Shown: positions 9,004 through 17,733, counted from the stretch's first letter. The stretch: 64,000 nt of DNA from Streptomyces sp. NBC_01669 (GCF_026339735.1 NZ_JAPEQG010000001.1:1612001-1676000); one strand, 5' to 3'. Notes: generated from the sequence alone by a model not told the origin. Numbers and translations: made by a program.

Positions 9004-9142
9004 CGGCACGCCCGACGAGGCCTCCACCACCATGGGTACGCGATGGAAAGCCTCCCGACACCCAACGTCTACCCATGAGTAACTCCCGCTGGTTGGATGT
9101 GTGTTGCCTGTCCCACCCCCATCAGCAGATGCAGGAGACCCC

Positions 9143-10123
9143 GTGCCGCTCACCGTCCTCCGCCGCGCCTCCGGCGTGACACTGTCCGCCGCGCTCGCCG
9201 CCGTCACGCTGGTCGCCAACGCCCCTCAGGCCTCGGCGGCCGACGTCCCGTCCCTGCGCGTGCTCACGTACAACACGTTCCTGATGAGCAAGAACCTCTA
9301 CCCGAACTGGGGACAGGACCACCGAGCCGCGGAGATACCGAAGGCTTCCTTCTTCCAGGGCAATGACGTGGTCGTCCTCCAGGAGGCGTTCGACAACTCC
9401 GCCTCCGACGCGCTGGCACGGAACGCGTCCGCTCAATACCCCTACCAGACACCGGTGATGGGCCGGAGCAGGAGTGGCTGGGACGCCACCGGCGGCGCCT
9501 ACTCGGCCACCACTCCGGAGGACGGCGGGGTCACCGTACTGAGCAAGTGGCCGATCGTCCACAAGGAGCAGTTCATCTACAAGGACGCCTGTGGCAGCGA
9601 CTGGTGGTCCAACAAGGGCTTCGTCTACGCCGAACTGAACGTCAACGGCACCAAGGTCCATGTGGTGGGGACCCACGCGCAGTCGACCGACTCCGGATGC
9701 AAGGCGGGCGAGGCGGCGCAGATGCGCAGCCGGCAGTTCAAGCAGATCGACGCCTTCCTCGACGCCAAGAACATCCCCGCGTCCGAAGAGGTCATCGTGG
9801 CAGGCGACCTGAACGTCGACTCCCACTCCCCCGAGTACGCGTCGTTGCTCGCCGGCGCCGGACTGACGGGAGCCGATGCCCGTACCGGACACCGGTACTC
9901 CTTCGACACCCAGGACAACTCGATCGCCGTCGACCGCTACCCCGACGACCCGCGCGAGGACCTCGACTACGTCCTGCACCGCACCGGGCACGCGAAGCCG
10001 GCGAGCTGGACGAACGAGGTGGTCAAGGAGCAGAGCACGCCCTGGACCGTCTCCAGCTGGGGCACGGACTACACATACACGAACCTCTCCGACCACTACC
10101 CGCTGATCGCTTCCTCCCGATAG
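9143..10123 (+). CDS. Secreted sphingomyelin phosphodiesterase (neutral SMase family)
   Basis: 326 residues from GTG 9143, chosen because AGGAG lies 6-10 bp upstream and a signal peptide follows at once (ending near ANAPQASAA). The mature part is an endonuclease/exonuclease/phosphatase fold: LRVLTYNTFL at the start, VVVLQEAFD (metal-binding Glu), VVGTHAQS, GDLNVDSHS and the terminal NLSDHYPL with the catalytic His. The spacing and the GWDATGGAY segment fit bacterial sphingomyelinases of the B. cereus/Streptomyces type. The enzyme would hydrolyse sphingomyelin to ceramide and phosphocholine outside the cell. It is monocistronic and ends at a strong hairpin. Confidence 0.9.
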   Translation: MPLTVLRRASGVTLSAALAAVTLVANAPQASAADVPSLRVLTYNTFLMSKNLYPNWGQDHRAAEIPKASFFQGNDVVVLQEAFDNSASDALARNASAQYPYQTPVMGRSRSGWDATGGAYSATTPEDGGVTVLSKWPIVHKEQFIYKDACGSDWWSNKGFVYAELNVNGTKVHVVGTHAQSTDSGCKAGEAAQMRSRQFKQIDAFLDAKNIPASEEVIVAGDLNVDSHSPEYASLLAGAGLTGADARTGHRYSFDTQDNSIAVDRYPDDPREDLDYVLHRTGHAKPASWTNEVVKEQSTPWTVSSWGTDYTYTNLSDHYPLIASSR

Positions 10124-10193
10124 CGGATCCGAACCCCGCACCCCCGTCACCCCCGTCGCCCCACTCGAACACCGTCGGTGGACAATCGGATAT

Positions 10194-10233
10194 GACGAGG
10201 CGGAGTGCCGCAGGCCCGGCACTCCGCCTCGTC
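10194..10233 (+). terminator. Strong hairpin terminator after the sphingomyelinase gene
   Basis: Perfect inverted repeat with 17-bp arms (GACGAGGCGGAGTGCCG at 10194-10210 and its complement at 10217-10233) around a 6-nt loop. It lies 70 bp after the stop. It lacks a U-tract, as is usual for Streptomyces terminators. Confidence 0.85.
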
Positions 10234-10271
10234 GATGTACCCAGCGACGATCCGCCCCGAAGGAACCCTCG

Positions 10272-11093
10272 ATGCTCCACGCACACCAGCCGTTTCGCCT
10301 TCTGCCCGGCGGGATCGCCTCATCGGTCCTGCTGCATGTGCCGCACTCGGCTCGCCACATCCCCGAGCAGGTGCGTACCGGAATCGAGCTGGACGACAAG
10401 GACCTGGAGCTGGAGCTCGACCACATCACGGACTCCCATACGGCCGAGCTGGCCGCCGAAGCCGCTCTGGCTGCTCCCGTCACGCCCTGGCGATTCGTCA
10501 ACAACCTGTCGCGGCTCGTCATCGATCCCGAAAGGTTCCCCGACGAGCGTGAGGAGATGCTGGCGGTCGGCATGGGCGCGGTCTATACGCAGACCACGCA
10601 TCGCGAGCAGCTCCGCTCACCGGCAGTGGATCCGGAGCCCCTGATCGACCGCTACTTCCACCCCTACGCGGAAGCCATGACCACCGCCGTCGACGAACGA
10701 CTGGCCGCCACCGGCCGCGCCGTCATCATCGACGTCCACTCCTACCCGACGGCCCCGCTCCCCTACGAACTCCACGGCTCCGGAACGCGCCCACCGATCT
10801 GCCTGGGCACCGACGCCTTCCACACTCCGCCGGATCTCCTCGCCCAGGCCGAGAAGGCGTTCGCCGGTTTCGGGGGCACCGGCATCAACAGCCCCTTCGC
10901 CGGTACGTACGTACCGCTGAAGCACTACGGCACGGACCCGCGCGTCAGCGCCCTGATGATCGAGATCCGTCGCGATGTGTACATGTCCGAGCCAGGTGGA
11001 CCTGCCGGCCCCGGCCTGACCGCGCTGGCTTCGGCACTGGCCGATCTGGTCGGGGCAGTGTCCGGGGCGAGCGAGCCGGGGGCGCGAGCATGA
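10272..11093 (+). CDS. N-formylglutamate amidohydrolase family protein
   Basis: 273 residues. Family motifs run through the chain: VLLHVPHSARHIP near the start, DHITDSHT, a WRFVNNLSRLVIDPERFPDE block, VIIDVHSYPTAPLPYE in the middle and ALMIEIRRDVYM near the end. The HS...D and E residues are those expected for a zinc hydrolase of the HutG/N-formylglutamate amidohydrolase fold. There is no signal peptide, so it is cytosolic. The role in histidine breakdown is not supported by neighbours, since no hut genes are near, so the true substrate is open. The next gene starts within its stop codon (ATGA). Confidence 0.88.
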   Translation: MLHAHQPFRLLPGGIASSVLLHVPHSARHIPEQVRTGIELDDKDLELELDHITDSHTAELAAEAALAAPVTPWRFVNNLSRLVIDPERFPDEREEMLAVGMGAVYTQTTHREQLRSPAVDPEPLIDRYFHPYAEAMTTAVDERLAATGRAVIIDVHSYPTAPLPYELHGSGTRPPICLGTDAFHTPPDLLAQAEKAFAGFGGTGINSPFAGTYVPLKHYGTDPRVSALMIEIRRDVYMSEPGGPAGPGLTALASALADLVGAVSGASEPGARA

Positions 11094-11422
11094 CCCCTCG
11101 CTTCGCCACGGCACGATTCCATGTCCGGTCCGGTCCGGACGCACTGTTCACGCGGGTGCGACACATCATGGGGGTGCCTGTATCGCTACGAACCGGCCGG
11201 CACGCGCTTGAGCGACTGGCGGGACGGCACGCCCCGACTGGCCGGCTCGTCGAGTTCGATCCGGATACCTGGGAACTGGTCTCCGCCGACGTACGGACCG
11301 ACACCGGCAAGTGGGTCAAGTCCACCTGGAGCGTGGACGTCGACGGTCGGCGGTGGTGGGTGGTCATCGGCCTCGGGAGCACCGTCGTGACAGCTGTCAC
11401 GGCCTTGAGCGCACGCCACTGA
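11090..11422 (+). CDS. Hypothetical 110-residue protein coupled to the amidohydrolase gene
   Basis: The start ATG 11090 overlaps the amidohydrolase stop by 4 bp, which argues for a real, co-translated gene. The sequence contains a mixed alpha/beta segment (RLVEFDPDTWELVSADVRTD) and a final hydrophobic stretch (WWVVIGLGSTVVTAVTAL). I recognise no family. Its last 26 bp overlap the convergent methyltransferase gene. Confidence 0.6.
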   Translation: MTPRFATARFHVRSGPDALFTRVRHIMGVPVSLRTGRHALERLAGRHAPTGRLVEFDPDTWELVSADVRTDTGKWVKSTWSVDVDGRRWWVVIGLGSTVVTAVTALSARH

Positions 11423-12095
11423 CGAGCTGGCATCGCACCGGGTTGCCCGCGTCCGGAGCCGCCAGGATCTCGACGCCTTCAACGTCGAACCCGTGCCGGA
11501 ACAAGAGATCTGCCCACAGGTTCGGCGCAAGCACCCACATGTGCACGGGGAGAGGAGCGTGGCCGCGTAGGCGTACGTCCTCCATACGTGGCCGCACACT
11601 CTCCGAGGGACCCACGCGGTCCGCGTTGGTGTGCAGAACCGAGAACACCAGTCGGCCGCCGGTCCGGAGTGCGTCCCGGATGACAGGCAGCGCCCGGTCC
11701 GGGTCGATGTAGCTCAGACCGTGTACGGAGTAGACGACGTGGTACGGCGCACCGGCTCGCGCGTACTCAATCGCGTCGCCGTGCACAAAACTCACCCCAT
11801 GGATGTCCCCGTACTGGTCAAGAGCACGCCGGAGTTGCGTGGCCGATGAATCGATCGCGTCGACCTGGGCGCCGCACGCGCGGGCGACGTGAGCGGCGTA
11901 GCGACCGGTGCCGCAGCCGATGTCGAGGACTCGTTTGCCACTGACCTCGCCGAGAACCTCCGTTCCGGGGCTCTCTCCCCAGAACCCCCAGTCGATGGAG
12001 TCAGCCACGGGCGGAAGGTAACCCCTATGAAGCTGGCGCCGCCCGTACTCCGTCCAACTCCGCGCGTTCTCGGATTCCCAGGTCTCCACGGTCAC
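11397..12095 (-). CDS. Class I SAM-dependent methyltransferase
   Basis: 232 residues from ATG 12095. Motif I is VLDIGCGTGRYAAHVA (about residues 55-70). The acidic residue ending strand 2 is in VDAIDSS, and HGDAIEYA and YHVVYSVHGLSYI follow. This is a canonical Rossmann methyltransferase without extra domains. The substrate is unknown. It is convergent with, and overlaps the 3' end of, the hypothetical gene at 11090. Confidence 0.88.
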   Translation of the reverse strand: MTVETWESENARSWTEYGRRQLHRGYLPPVADSIDWGFWGESPGTEVLGEVSGKRVLDIGCGTGRYAAHVARACGAQVDAIDSSATQLRRALDQYGDIHGVSFVHGDAIEYARAGAPYHVVYSVHGLSYIDPDRALPVIRDALRTGGRLVFSVLHTNADRVGPSESVRPRMEDVRLRGHAPLPVHMWVLAPNLWADLLFRHGFDVEGVEILAAPDAGNPVRCQLVSGVRSRP

Positions 12096-12161
12096 GCACC
12101 TCGCACGCTGTCCGCCGGTTCGTCGACAGCCTGCACAGGCGCTACCCCGGTGAGGGCATCC

Positions 12162-12300
12162 CTACACGAACACCCAGTTCCGCTCCACCCGTGCGAGCTT
12201 CACGAACCTTCGCGACTCTGTCACCCACGGATGCGGAGTGCGGAAGCGGGTCAGGTCGTCCACGGATACGACGGGTATCGGTGCCGGATGGCCTGGAGCG
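12162..12300 (-). pseudogene. Unassigned C-terminal coding remnant
   Basis: The minus-strand frame ends in HPWVTESRRFVKLARVERNW and then VFV before TAG at 12162. Amino-acid composition and third-position use look coding, but no start or N-terminal part is present. It probably is the tail of a lost gene; the family is not recognised. Confidence 0.4.
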
Positions 12301-12404
12301 CCGAACCGAGCAGGCTCAGACTCGGCGGGTGAGGCGAGGCCGCCGTGCGCCCTGTCGTCATGATGCCGCGCCCGTCGACCACGAGACTCGGGCAGCGTTC
12401 CTGC

Positions 12405-12524
12405 ATGGGTGCCCACGACTTTCTGGTGAAGGAACTGTTCCAGAAGGCCTCGGAGGCGAAGACGGTCTACCGGCCGGGTGACCCGCAGTGGCTGGGCGAG
12501 GCGGTCGACGGATGGCTGTACTGA
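12405..12524 (+). pseudogene. Unassigned 39-residue coding remnant
   Basis: Short plus-strand frame, MGAHDFLVKELFQKASEAKT followed by a segment ending GEAVDGWLY and TGA. It looks like the end of a larger protein with good codon use. No family is recognised. With the remnant at 12162 it fills the 500-bp gap before the AraC-type regulator. Confidence 0.35.
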
Positions 12525-12603
12525 GCGCCTCGTGGCCCCCGTCGGCAAGCCGGCAGGTCAGGGAGGCCATCGAGGACCTCGCAGCCTGTGGTGGGATGGT
12601 TCC

Positions 12604-12996
12604 GTGAGCCGCACCGTGGAAGAGACCAACCGCCGCATGCTCCGGGCACGGGATGCGATGGACCGCGCGTACGCGCAGCCGCTGGACGTCCCGGCCCTGG
12701 CCCGGATCGCCCATGTGTCCCCGGCACACTTCGCACGTACCTTCCGGGCCACCTTCGGCGAGACGCCGCACCGCTATCTGCAGCGCCGCCGTGTTGAGCG
12801 GGCGATGTCCCTGCTGCGGGAGACCAACCGCAGTATCACGGACATCTGTTACGAGGTCGGGTTCGGCAGCACCGGCACTTTCAGCCGCACGTTCCGCGAC
12901 ATCGTCGGCCGGTCACCGAGGACGTACCGCAAGGAGACGGCGGCCGTGAACGTGCCCACGTGCTTCACGAAGGCGTGGACGCGGCCGAGCGCCTGA
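12604..12996 (+). CDS. AraC-family regulator, DNA-binding domain only
   Basis: 130 residues from GTG 12604. It is made almost entirely of the two helix-turn-helix motifs of the AraC/XylS domain: LDVPALARIAHVSPAHFART, then SITDICYEVGFGSTGTFSRT followed by FRDIVGRSPRTYRK. There is no ligand-binding domain, so it is a single-domain AraC regulator. The VOC-family gene 80 bp downstream on the same strand is its usual genomic partner in actinobacteria and the likely target. Open sequence upstream of GTG 12604 is not conserved-looking and is excluded. Confidence 0.88.
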   Translation: MSRTVEETNRRMLRARDAMDRAYAQPLDVPALARIAHVSPAHFARTFRATFGETPHRYLQRRRVERAMSLLRETNRSITDICYEVGFGSTGTFSRTFRDIVGRSPRTYRKETAAVNVPTCFTKAWTRPSA

Positions 12997-13075
12997 GCGC
13001 CGGTGCAGCCCCTCCACATGGGCCGTCGGCTGAGCAGTTTTGGATAAGTTTTCGCCGGGCCGGCCCACTAACGTG

Positions 13076-13492
13076 ATGCACATGTTCAACGCCATCACGC
13101 ACTCTCAGATCTACGTCCTCGACCAGGACGAGGCCCTCGACTTCTACGTCGGCAAGCTCGGGCTGGAGGTCAACGCCGACGTCGACATGGGCTTCATGCG
13201 CTGGCTCACGGTCAGCATCCCCGGCAATCCGGAACGCCAGATCCTGCTGGAGAAGCCGGGACCTCCAGCGATGTCCGAGGAGACGGCTCAGCAGGTCCGC
13301 GAACTGGTGACGAAGGGCGCCATGGGCGGCTCGCTCATCTTCACCACGGACGACTGCCGAAAAACGTACGAGACCCTGCTGGGCCGGGGCGTGGAGTTCA
13401 CCGATGAGCCCACGGACCGCCCATACGGAATCGACTGCGGCCTCCGCGACCCCTTCGGCAACAGCATCCGCTTCACTCAGCTCCTGGGTTGA
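13076..13492 (+). CDS. VOC (glyoxalase/bleomycin-resistance fold) protein
   Basis: 138 residues, ATG 13076 or 13082. Two beta-alpha-beta-beta-beta modules are visible: ITHSQIYVLDQDEALDFYV at the start, and LIFTTDDCRKTYETLLGRGV, then YGIDCGLRDPFGNSIRFTQL at the end. That is the complete single-domain VOC size. His and Glu positions fit a metal site, but the substrate is unknown. A TTGGATAAGTTTT stretch 30-40 bp upstream may hold the promoter. Confidence 0.88.
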   Translation: MHMFNAITHSQIYVLDQDEALDFYVGKLGLEVNADVDMGFMRWLTVSIPGNPERQILLEKPGPPAMSEETAQQVRELVTKGAMGGSLIFTTDDCRKTYETLLGRGVEFTDEPTDRPYGIDCGLRDPFGNSIRFTQLLG

Positions 13493-13528
13493 GAACCGGA
13501 GGGCGGGCGCCGGCCGGGATCACGGCGG

Positions 13529-13625
13529 TGCATCAACCGATTGAAGCAGTGGCGCGGCCCGGCGATGCGATGCGACCAACTCGCCGTCGCCTGCCGGGCC
13601 GCGTTACACCCGCCGCGATCTTCAA
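13529..13625 (+). mobile_element. IS5-type transposase C-terminal remnant
   Basis: The plus-strand frame reads CINRLKQWRGPAMRCDQLAV and then ACRAALH, the conserved end of IS5-group transposases (INRLKQWRG...D). A one-base loss then shifts the frame; in the next frame AAIF follows, matching the usual ALHLAAI end. No other part of the element and no terminal repeats are visible. Confidence 0.7.
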
Positions 13626-13630
13626 CGGGG

Positions 13631-13689
13631 TGCACGTGTCGTGGTCGGGCGCGCCGAGCGAGTTCCTGGTGGAGGCCTGGGTGTGTCAG
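13631..13689 (+). repeat. Short direct repeat A flanking the ATP-grasp pair
   Basis: Similar to 15780-15838 at about 49 of 59 positions. The changes are mostly at third codon positions of a shared frame (VSWSG.P.EFLVEA), so both copies look like the ends of related coding sequences. It abuts the 3' end of the second ATP-grasp gene. Confidence 0.6.
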
Positions 13690-14525
13690 GCCTCATAGGC
13701 GGGAGGAGCGAAACCGGGGCGCTGCAACGCCAGGGCTGCCAGCGCGGCCGGGGCGCCCTTCGGCCCGCGGATGCCCGGGAAGGCGTTGATGTCGACGACG
13801 ACGGGCGTCCCTTCGCGGTCCAGCAGGTCGACACCGTAGACGTCCAGGCCGAAGACCTCGCCCATGTGAAGGGCTGTTTCCGTCCAGTCCTGCGGCAGGT
13901 CACGGACCAGTGCCGCCGGCAGCGCACTGTCCGGCGGGGCGCCCACCGGTGCGGGGCGCACCCCCGTGAACACCTCTCCCGCGATCACCCACAGCTTGTG
14001 GTCCCAGCCGCTGTTCGCGACGAACTCCTGCAGGACGACAGGCTCGTCGGGCCACGTTGCGGCAAGGTTCCGGAGCTCGTCCGGGCCGTCCACGCGGGCG
14101 ACCAGGTCCGCGCGCCGGCTGTGGCGACTCTTCACCATGAGCGGATAGCCGTACTCCGGGCGCTCCGCTCCGGGGAGGGCTTCGGACAGCGTGTCCAGGG
14201 TCTTGGTCCGGGGCATCGGCAGGCCGGCGCCTTCGGCCACGGCTGCGATCCGGCTCCTGTCCTGGCACAGCTCCGTCGCAGCGGCGGAGTTCACCACCCG
14301 GGCACCATGTGCTTCGAGGAAACGGGCAAGCTCCAGCGCCCGGGCGTTGTGGGCCTTGAGCAGGTAGACGTCCGCGAGATCGTCCGGGATCACCAGTTCC
14401 GACGGGCATCCGGTCCCGGTGTCCGGGTTCAGGAACGTCACCTGGTGCTCCGCCTCGATCAGTGCGAAAGAGGCGGCAGCAAGCAGCGGATGATCCGGCT
14501 TGTCGGTCAGCAGACACACCCTCAT
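13686..14525 (-). CDS. RimK-like ATP-grasp ligase, second of tandem pair
   Basis: 279 residues. The ATP-grasp fold is seen as an N-terminal [20 protein letters not shown] pre-grasp region, the [17 protein letters not shown] nucleotide segment (about 155-171), [19 protein letters not shown], and the metal-binding end [17 protein letters not shown]. Such enzymes join a carboxylate to an amine through an acyl-phosphate. The start overlaps the stop of the first ATP-grasp gene (ATGA), so both are made together. The two proteins are only distantly similar, so the pair probably acts on two successive steps. Substrate unknown: no peptide precursor or biosynthetic gene is evident beside it. Confidence 0.85.
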   Translation of the reverse strand: MRVCLLTDKPDHPLLAAASFALIEAEHQVTFLNPDTGTGCPSELVIPDDLADVYLLKAHNARALELARFLEAHGARVVNSAAATELCQDRSRIAAVAEGAGLPMPRTKTLDTLSEALPGAERPEYGYPLMVKSRHSRRADLVARVDGPDELRNLAATWPDEPVVLQEFVANSGWDHKLWVIAGEVFTGVRPAPVGAPPDSALPAALVRDLPQDWTETALHMGEVFGLDVYGVDLLDREGTPVVVDINAFPGIRGPKGAPAALAALALQRPGFAPPAYEA

Positions 14526-15457
14526 ATCTGGGCGACTCCCGGTACGGCCGCCAGCATGTCCGCTCCGGGGTGCGGGTGAGGCTGTCCGTAGGGGATCAGA
14601 GACTGGGAGGGAATGCGCGGAGCCGGGGCGAGTACGCCCGTCCGCGCGCTGCCACCCGCCCTGGCCAGATCGAGGACGGTGCCGGCCAACCGGGACACGG
14701 CGTCCGGGACCTGACGGAAGCTCGGGAAGTCATTGATGTCGACGATCACGGGCCCGTCGGGGCCGAGCACCACGTCGATGCCGTACAGGTCGAGGCCGAA
14801 GACCGCCCCCACCTTCGCCGCCGCTGCGGCCACCTCGGCGGGCAGGGGGACAGCTCCCTCCTGGACCGGCCCGTCCGGGTGGAGCGGGGAGCGTCGCAAG
14901 GTCGCGTGGAACTCGCCCGCGAGACAGTAGACCTTCAGGTCGGAACCAGCGTTGGGCACGTACGGCTGTGCGATCAGTTGGCCTTCCCCCGCCTGCTCCG
15001 CCTCCGCCAGGCACCCGGGTTCCGGCACGAACCGCACCCCCCGCCCCGAGCTGCCATCGGCGGGCTTGACCACCAGGGGGAAGAGCTCGTCGGGGACATC
15101 CGCGAACAGTGTGGCCCTGGGTGCCGAATAGGTCACCGGAACCGGTAGCCCGTGCTGCCGCGCGATGACCGATGTGAGGACCTTGTCGCGCACCGCACGG
15201 ATCGACCGCGCGTCATTCACCGTAGTCAGGCCCACGGCCGCCGCGGCCTCCAGAAGGGTGAGCCCGGGGCCGCCGGACACGGTCTTGAGCACCCAGGCGT
15301 CATGGGTCCCCGCCCGCACCTCTTCCGAAATCCGCAGCAGCGAGCCGCCGGGGCGCACCACGTCCACCTGGTGTCCCCACGACGACAGTCGTCGGGCCAC
15401 GTCAAGCGGCATGCCGTCATGCCGGTACAGCTCTTCGACGAGGAAGCAGAGCTTCAT
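14522..15457 (-). CDS. RimK-like ATP-grasp ligase, first of tandem pair
   Basis: 311 residues from ATG 15457 with GAGGGG upstream. ATP-grasp signatures are LVVKPADGSSGRGVRFV (about 130-146), QPYVPNAGSDLKVYCLAGEF and GPVIVDINDFPSFRQVPD (metal-binding Asp and Asn). The N-terminal domain starts MKLCFLVEELYRHDGMPLDV. The C-terminal 40 residues are Pro/Ala-rich and unconserved-looking. It is the first gene of a two-gene operon preceded by an AT-richer promoter region (15470-15560). Possible roles are peptide tailoring, small dipeptide ligation or side-chain glutamylation; nothing nearby decides this. Confidence 0.85.
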   Translation of the reverse strand: MKLCFLVEELYRHDGMPLDVARRLSSWGHQVDVVRPGGSLLRISEEVRAGTHDAWVLKTVSGGPGLTLLEAAAAVGLTTVNDARSIRAVRDKVLTSVIARQHGLPVPVTYSAPRATLFADVPDELFPLVVKPADGSSGRGVRFVPEPGCLAEAEQAGEGQLIAQPYVPNAGSDLKVYCLAGEFHATLRRSPLHPDGPVQEGAVPLPAEVAAAAAKVGAVFGLDLYGIDVVLGPDGPVIVDINDFPSFRQVPDAVSRLAGTVLDLARAGGSARTGVLAPAPRIPSQSLIPYGQPHPHPGADMLAAVPGVAQI

Positions 15458-15779
15458 CCCAATACCCCTCGGTGCCCCATGACTGATGAGGGCACAACGA
15501 TGCCTTGCGGTGCTTTTCCGAACACCACCAAAAGGGCAACGCTACGTCACGCTCACCCCAAAGCAACGCCGGCCGGGTGTTACTGATGATGCGTTCCCTC
15601 ATCCAAACAGATCTTCGTAGGGTGCGGCCATGGAGTGGATGGCCTCGCACCGGCCGAGTCCGCTATCGGGTCACGGAGTACGGAAGTGCGGAAGTACGGG
15701 TCCGTTCCGGGGGCAGACATCGTGACGCGCACGGGTCGAACAGCGGGGACGCCCGGGGTCACGAGCGCTCGCGACGAGC

Positions 15780-15838
15780 TGTACGTATCGTGGTCGGGTC
15801 GACCGGGCGAATTCCTGGTGGAGGCCGGTGTGTGAGGT
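15780..15838 (+). repeat. Short direct repeat B flanking the ATP-grasp pair
   Basis: Partner of repeat A, same orientation. In the plus frame it ends YVSWSGRPGEFLVEAGV and a stop. A small open frame from GTG 15721 would give about 38 residues ending here. It lies about 320 bp upstream of the first ATP-grasp start, on the opposite strand. Confidence 0.6.
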
Positions 15839-15866
15839 CGCGCGTCGCTGCCCGCGGCAGCCGGAG

Positions 15867-15980
15867 TCAGAGCTGCGCCTCCCAACGATCCATCAGCTCT
15901 CTCGCCAGGGCTTCCCGGCCCGCCGCCAGTACCGGTGAGTCGAAGGTGAACTTCCGGCCGCCCGGTCCGAGGACTCCCCA
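15867..15980 (-). pseudogene. Unassigned C-terminal coding remnant
   Basis: The minus-strand frame gives GPGGRKFTFDSPVLAAGREA followed by LARELMDRWEAQL and TGA. It has good coding character but no start or upstream domain. Family not recognised. It fills part of the gap between the ATP-grasp operon and the PIN gene. Confidence 0.4.
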
Positions 15981-16007
15981 TACTCACCGGAGTTGTTTCC
16001 GGAGGCT

Positions 16008-16553
16008 TCAACGCAGCAAGTCCTCCGGCCTCTGCGGGACGCCCCGCAGATGGCGGTCGGCCGCTTCCATCGCGATCAGGAGTCGATAGCCGTCGTCTGC
16101 CACGATCAGTTCGCCGGCAACGGCCTCGCGCATGAGGTCGACCGTGTTCTTGACGCAGATGCCTTTGCGGCGGGCGTAGCGGCCCGCTTCTCCGTCGTCC
16201 GTTATCCATACGGAGTTCGCCAACTCCCTGCGGTGTTCGATGATGACCAGCGTCTCCGCCTCACCCAGGTGTTGCAGCGGCCGGGACGGTGAGCCGCCGA
16301 ACACCACGCGGCGTATGCGGTCCACGAGTACGGTTTCGGCCGGGTCGTCGATCTCGATGGGATCGCCGAGCCACCCGTCCTCGCTCACCTGGCGCAGCCG
16401 CGGCCAGTACCGGGTCGACTGCTGAGCCTCCGCCGCGACCGCCTGCGTCCAGCGCCCCCGACCGTCCAGGACCTTTTCCAGCAGGCTCAGGCGGTCGACC
16501 GCCGCGAAGTTGCACAGCACAGTGTTGTCGGGGAACCAACAGTGGCGTGTCAT
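16008..16553 (-). CDS. PIN-domain-like protein, partner of the XRE-ImmA protein
   Basis: 181 residues. It begins MTRHCWFPDNTVLCNFAAVD, the acidic first strand of PIN-type nucleases (Asp9). Later acidic residues follow in HLGEAETLVIIEHRRE and VWITDDGEAGRYARRKG, the order expected for a PIN/DUF3368-like fold. ATG 16553 overlaps the stop of the XRE-ImmA gene (ATGA), so they form one transcription unit. The pairing resembles regulator/toxin modules in which the ImmA-type protease controls or releases a nuclease. Function as a toxin is inference from the pairing. Confidence 0.75.
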   Translation of the reverse strand: MTRHCWFPDNTVLCNFAAVDRLSLLEKVLDGRGRWTQAVAAEAQQSTRYWPRLRQVSEDGWLGDPIEIDDPAETVLVDRIRRVVFGGSPSRPLQHLGEAETLVIIEHRRELANSVWITDDGEAGRYARRKGICVKNTVDLMREAVAGELIVADDGYRLLIAMEAADRHLRGVPQRPEDLLR

Positions 16554-17716
16554 GGCTGGAAGACCAGGTCCCCTTCGTCCGCGTCGGCTGTGGACGGTGT
16601 GCCGTCCTCCGGCTCGGGTTCGAGCGTCGCGCGGATCTCATCGACGTCCAGGCCGGTGTAGGCGGCCAGCGGGCGCAGGGTCGTCTCTCCGGCGAGGTAG
16701 GCCTCGTTCAGCGACCGGATGGGGCGGTAGGGCAGCCGTGCGGCTTCCGCCCAGGCAGTGCGGGCTGCGAACGCGTCGCTCTGTCCGGTCAGCAAGTGGC
16801 AAGCCTCCGTGGTGAGTTCACGCAGTCTGCCTCGTGTCTCCGCATCGATGAGGCCCAGCTGGGAAAGCCGGGCGGCGAGTGCGCTCGGCGACACCTTGAA
16901 GCGCACGACGAGCGATCTGAGCTCTTCGTCCGTGAGGTCACGCCCTTTCGCAGCAGCGTTCAGCTCGTCCCTGGGCATCAGCAGGCCGGCGGCGAACACA
17001 TTGGCGCGGATCTCTGTCAGGTCCTTCTGTCGCCCCGGCGCGAGATGAGTCTCCGTGAGGAGGTCCTGGGCATCCCGGGCCAGGATGTGCCCGAGTTCAT
17101 GGGCGAGCGTGAAGCGCTGGCGCGTCGGCACCTTCGTCCGGCCGATCATGATCAGCCGGAATCCGTCCGCCTGCCAGGCCGCACCGTCGACCCCCTTGGG
17201 CAAGCCGATCTTCGCCACGTCCACGCCGAAGGCACGCTCCACGACGTGGATCAGCTCGGATGTCTCCAGATCACTGACGGCCGGTGTCCCGGCGGCTGCC
17301 AGGGCGTCCTCGGCCAGAGCCACACCCTGGTCGACATGGCGCTTCACCTCGCTCCGGACCGACGGCAGTTCCGGCAGCTCCGGTGACCGGCCGAGAAATT
17401 CCAGTACCTCGTGGGCCGTCGTGAACCTTTCGACGAGATCCCTGAGTCTGTCGCGCCCCTGGTCATCGGCTTCCGGGGCGCTTGCGCGGGCCGCGAAGGC
17501 AGGACGGAGCGGCTCGCGGCCGGTCAGCAGCCAGTCGACGGTGGTGGTGCCGAACTCGGCGATCCGGGCGAGGTCAAGAGACGTGAATCGTCGGACGCCG
17601 CTGAGAGACTTCGACAGTTTGTCGGGGGTCAGTCCTATGGCCTCGGCGAACGCTGCCTGGTGGACCGAGGCCGCGTCCATGACTTTCCGTACACGTTCGC
17701 TCACAGTCTCACTCAT
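16550..17716 (-). CDS. XRE-type regulator fused to ImmA/IrrE zinc metallopeptidase
   Basis: 388 residues from ATG 17716 (MSETVSERVRKVMDAASVHQ). A helix-turn-helix lies at about 18-55 (AFAEAIGLTPDKLSKSLSGV). A linker follows, then the COG2856 ImmA/IrrE domain with RFTLAHELGHIL, where His206, Glu207 and His210 form the zinc/catalytic motif, and further helices (EIRANVFAAGLLMPRDEL). A Glu/Asp-rich tail ends the protein. The coupled PIN gene follows with ATGA overlap. A perfect 9-3-9 palindrome 18 bp before the start is the likely autoregulatory operator. Confidence 0.88.
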   Translation of the reverse strand: MSETVSERVRKVMDAASVHQAAFAEAIGLTPDKLSKSLSGVRRFTSLDLARIAEFGTTTVDWLLTGREPLRPAFAARASAPEADDQGRDRLRDLVERFTTAHEVLEFLGRSPELPELPSVRSEVKRHVDQGVALAEDALAAAGTPAVSDLETSELIHVVERAFGVDVAKIGLPKGVDGAAWQADGFRLIMIGRTKVPTRQRFTLAHELGHILARDAQDLLTETHLAPGRQKDLTEIRANVFAAGLLMPRDELNAAAKGRDLTDEELRSLVVRFKVSPSALAARLSQLGLIDAETRGRLRELTTEACHLLTGQSDAFAARTAWAEAARLPYRPIRSLNEAYLAGETTLRPLAAYTGLDVDEIRATLEPEPEDGTPSTADADEGDLVFQP

Positions 17717-17733
17717 ACGGTCAGCGTACGAGG

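Noticed and set aside
13686..15457. Graspetide (microviridin-like) or TgmA/TgmB RiPP cluster
   Set aside because: No precursor with the expected core motif and no methyltransferase or transporter partner. The two ligases are in tandem, unlike the Tgm layout.
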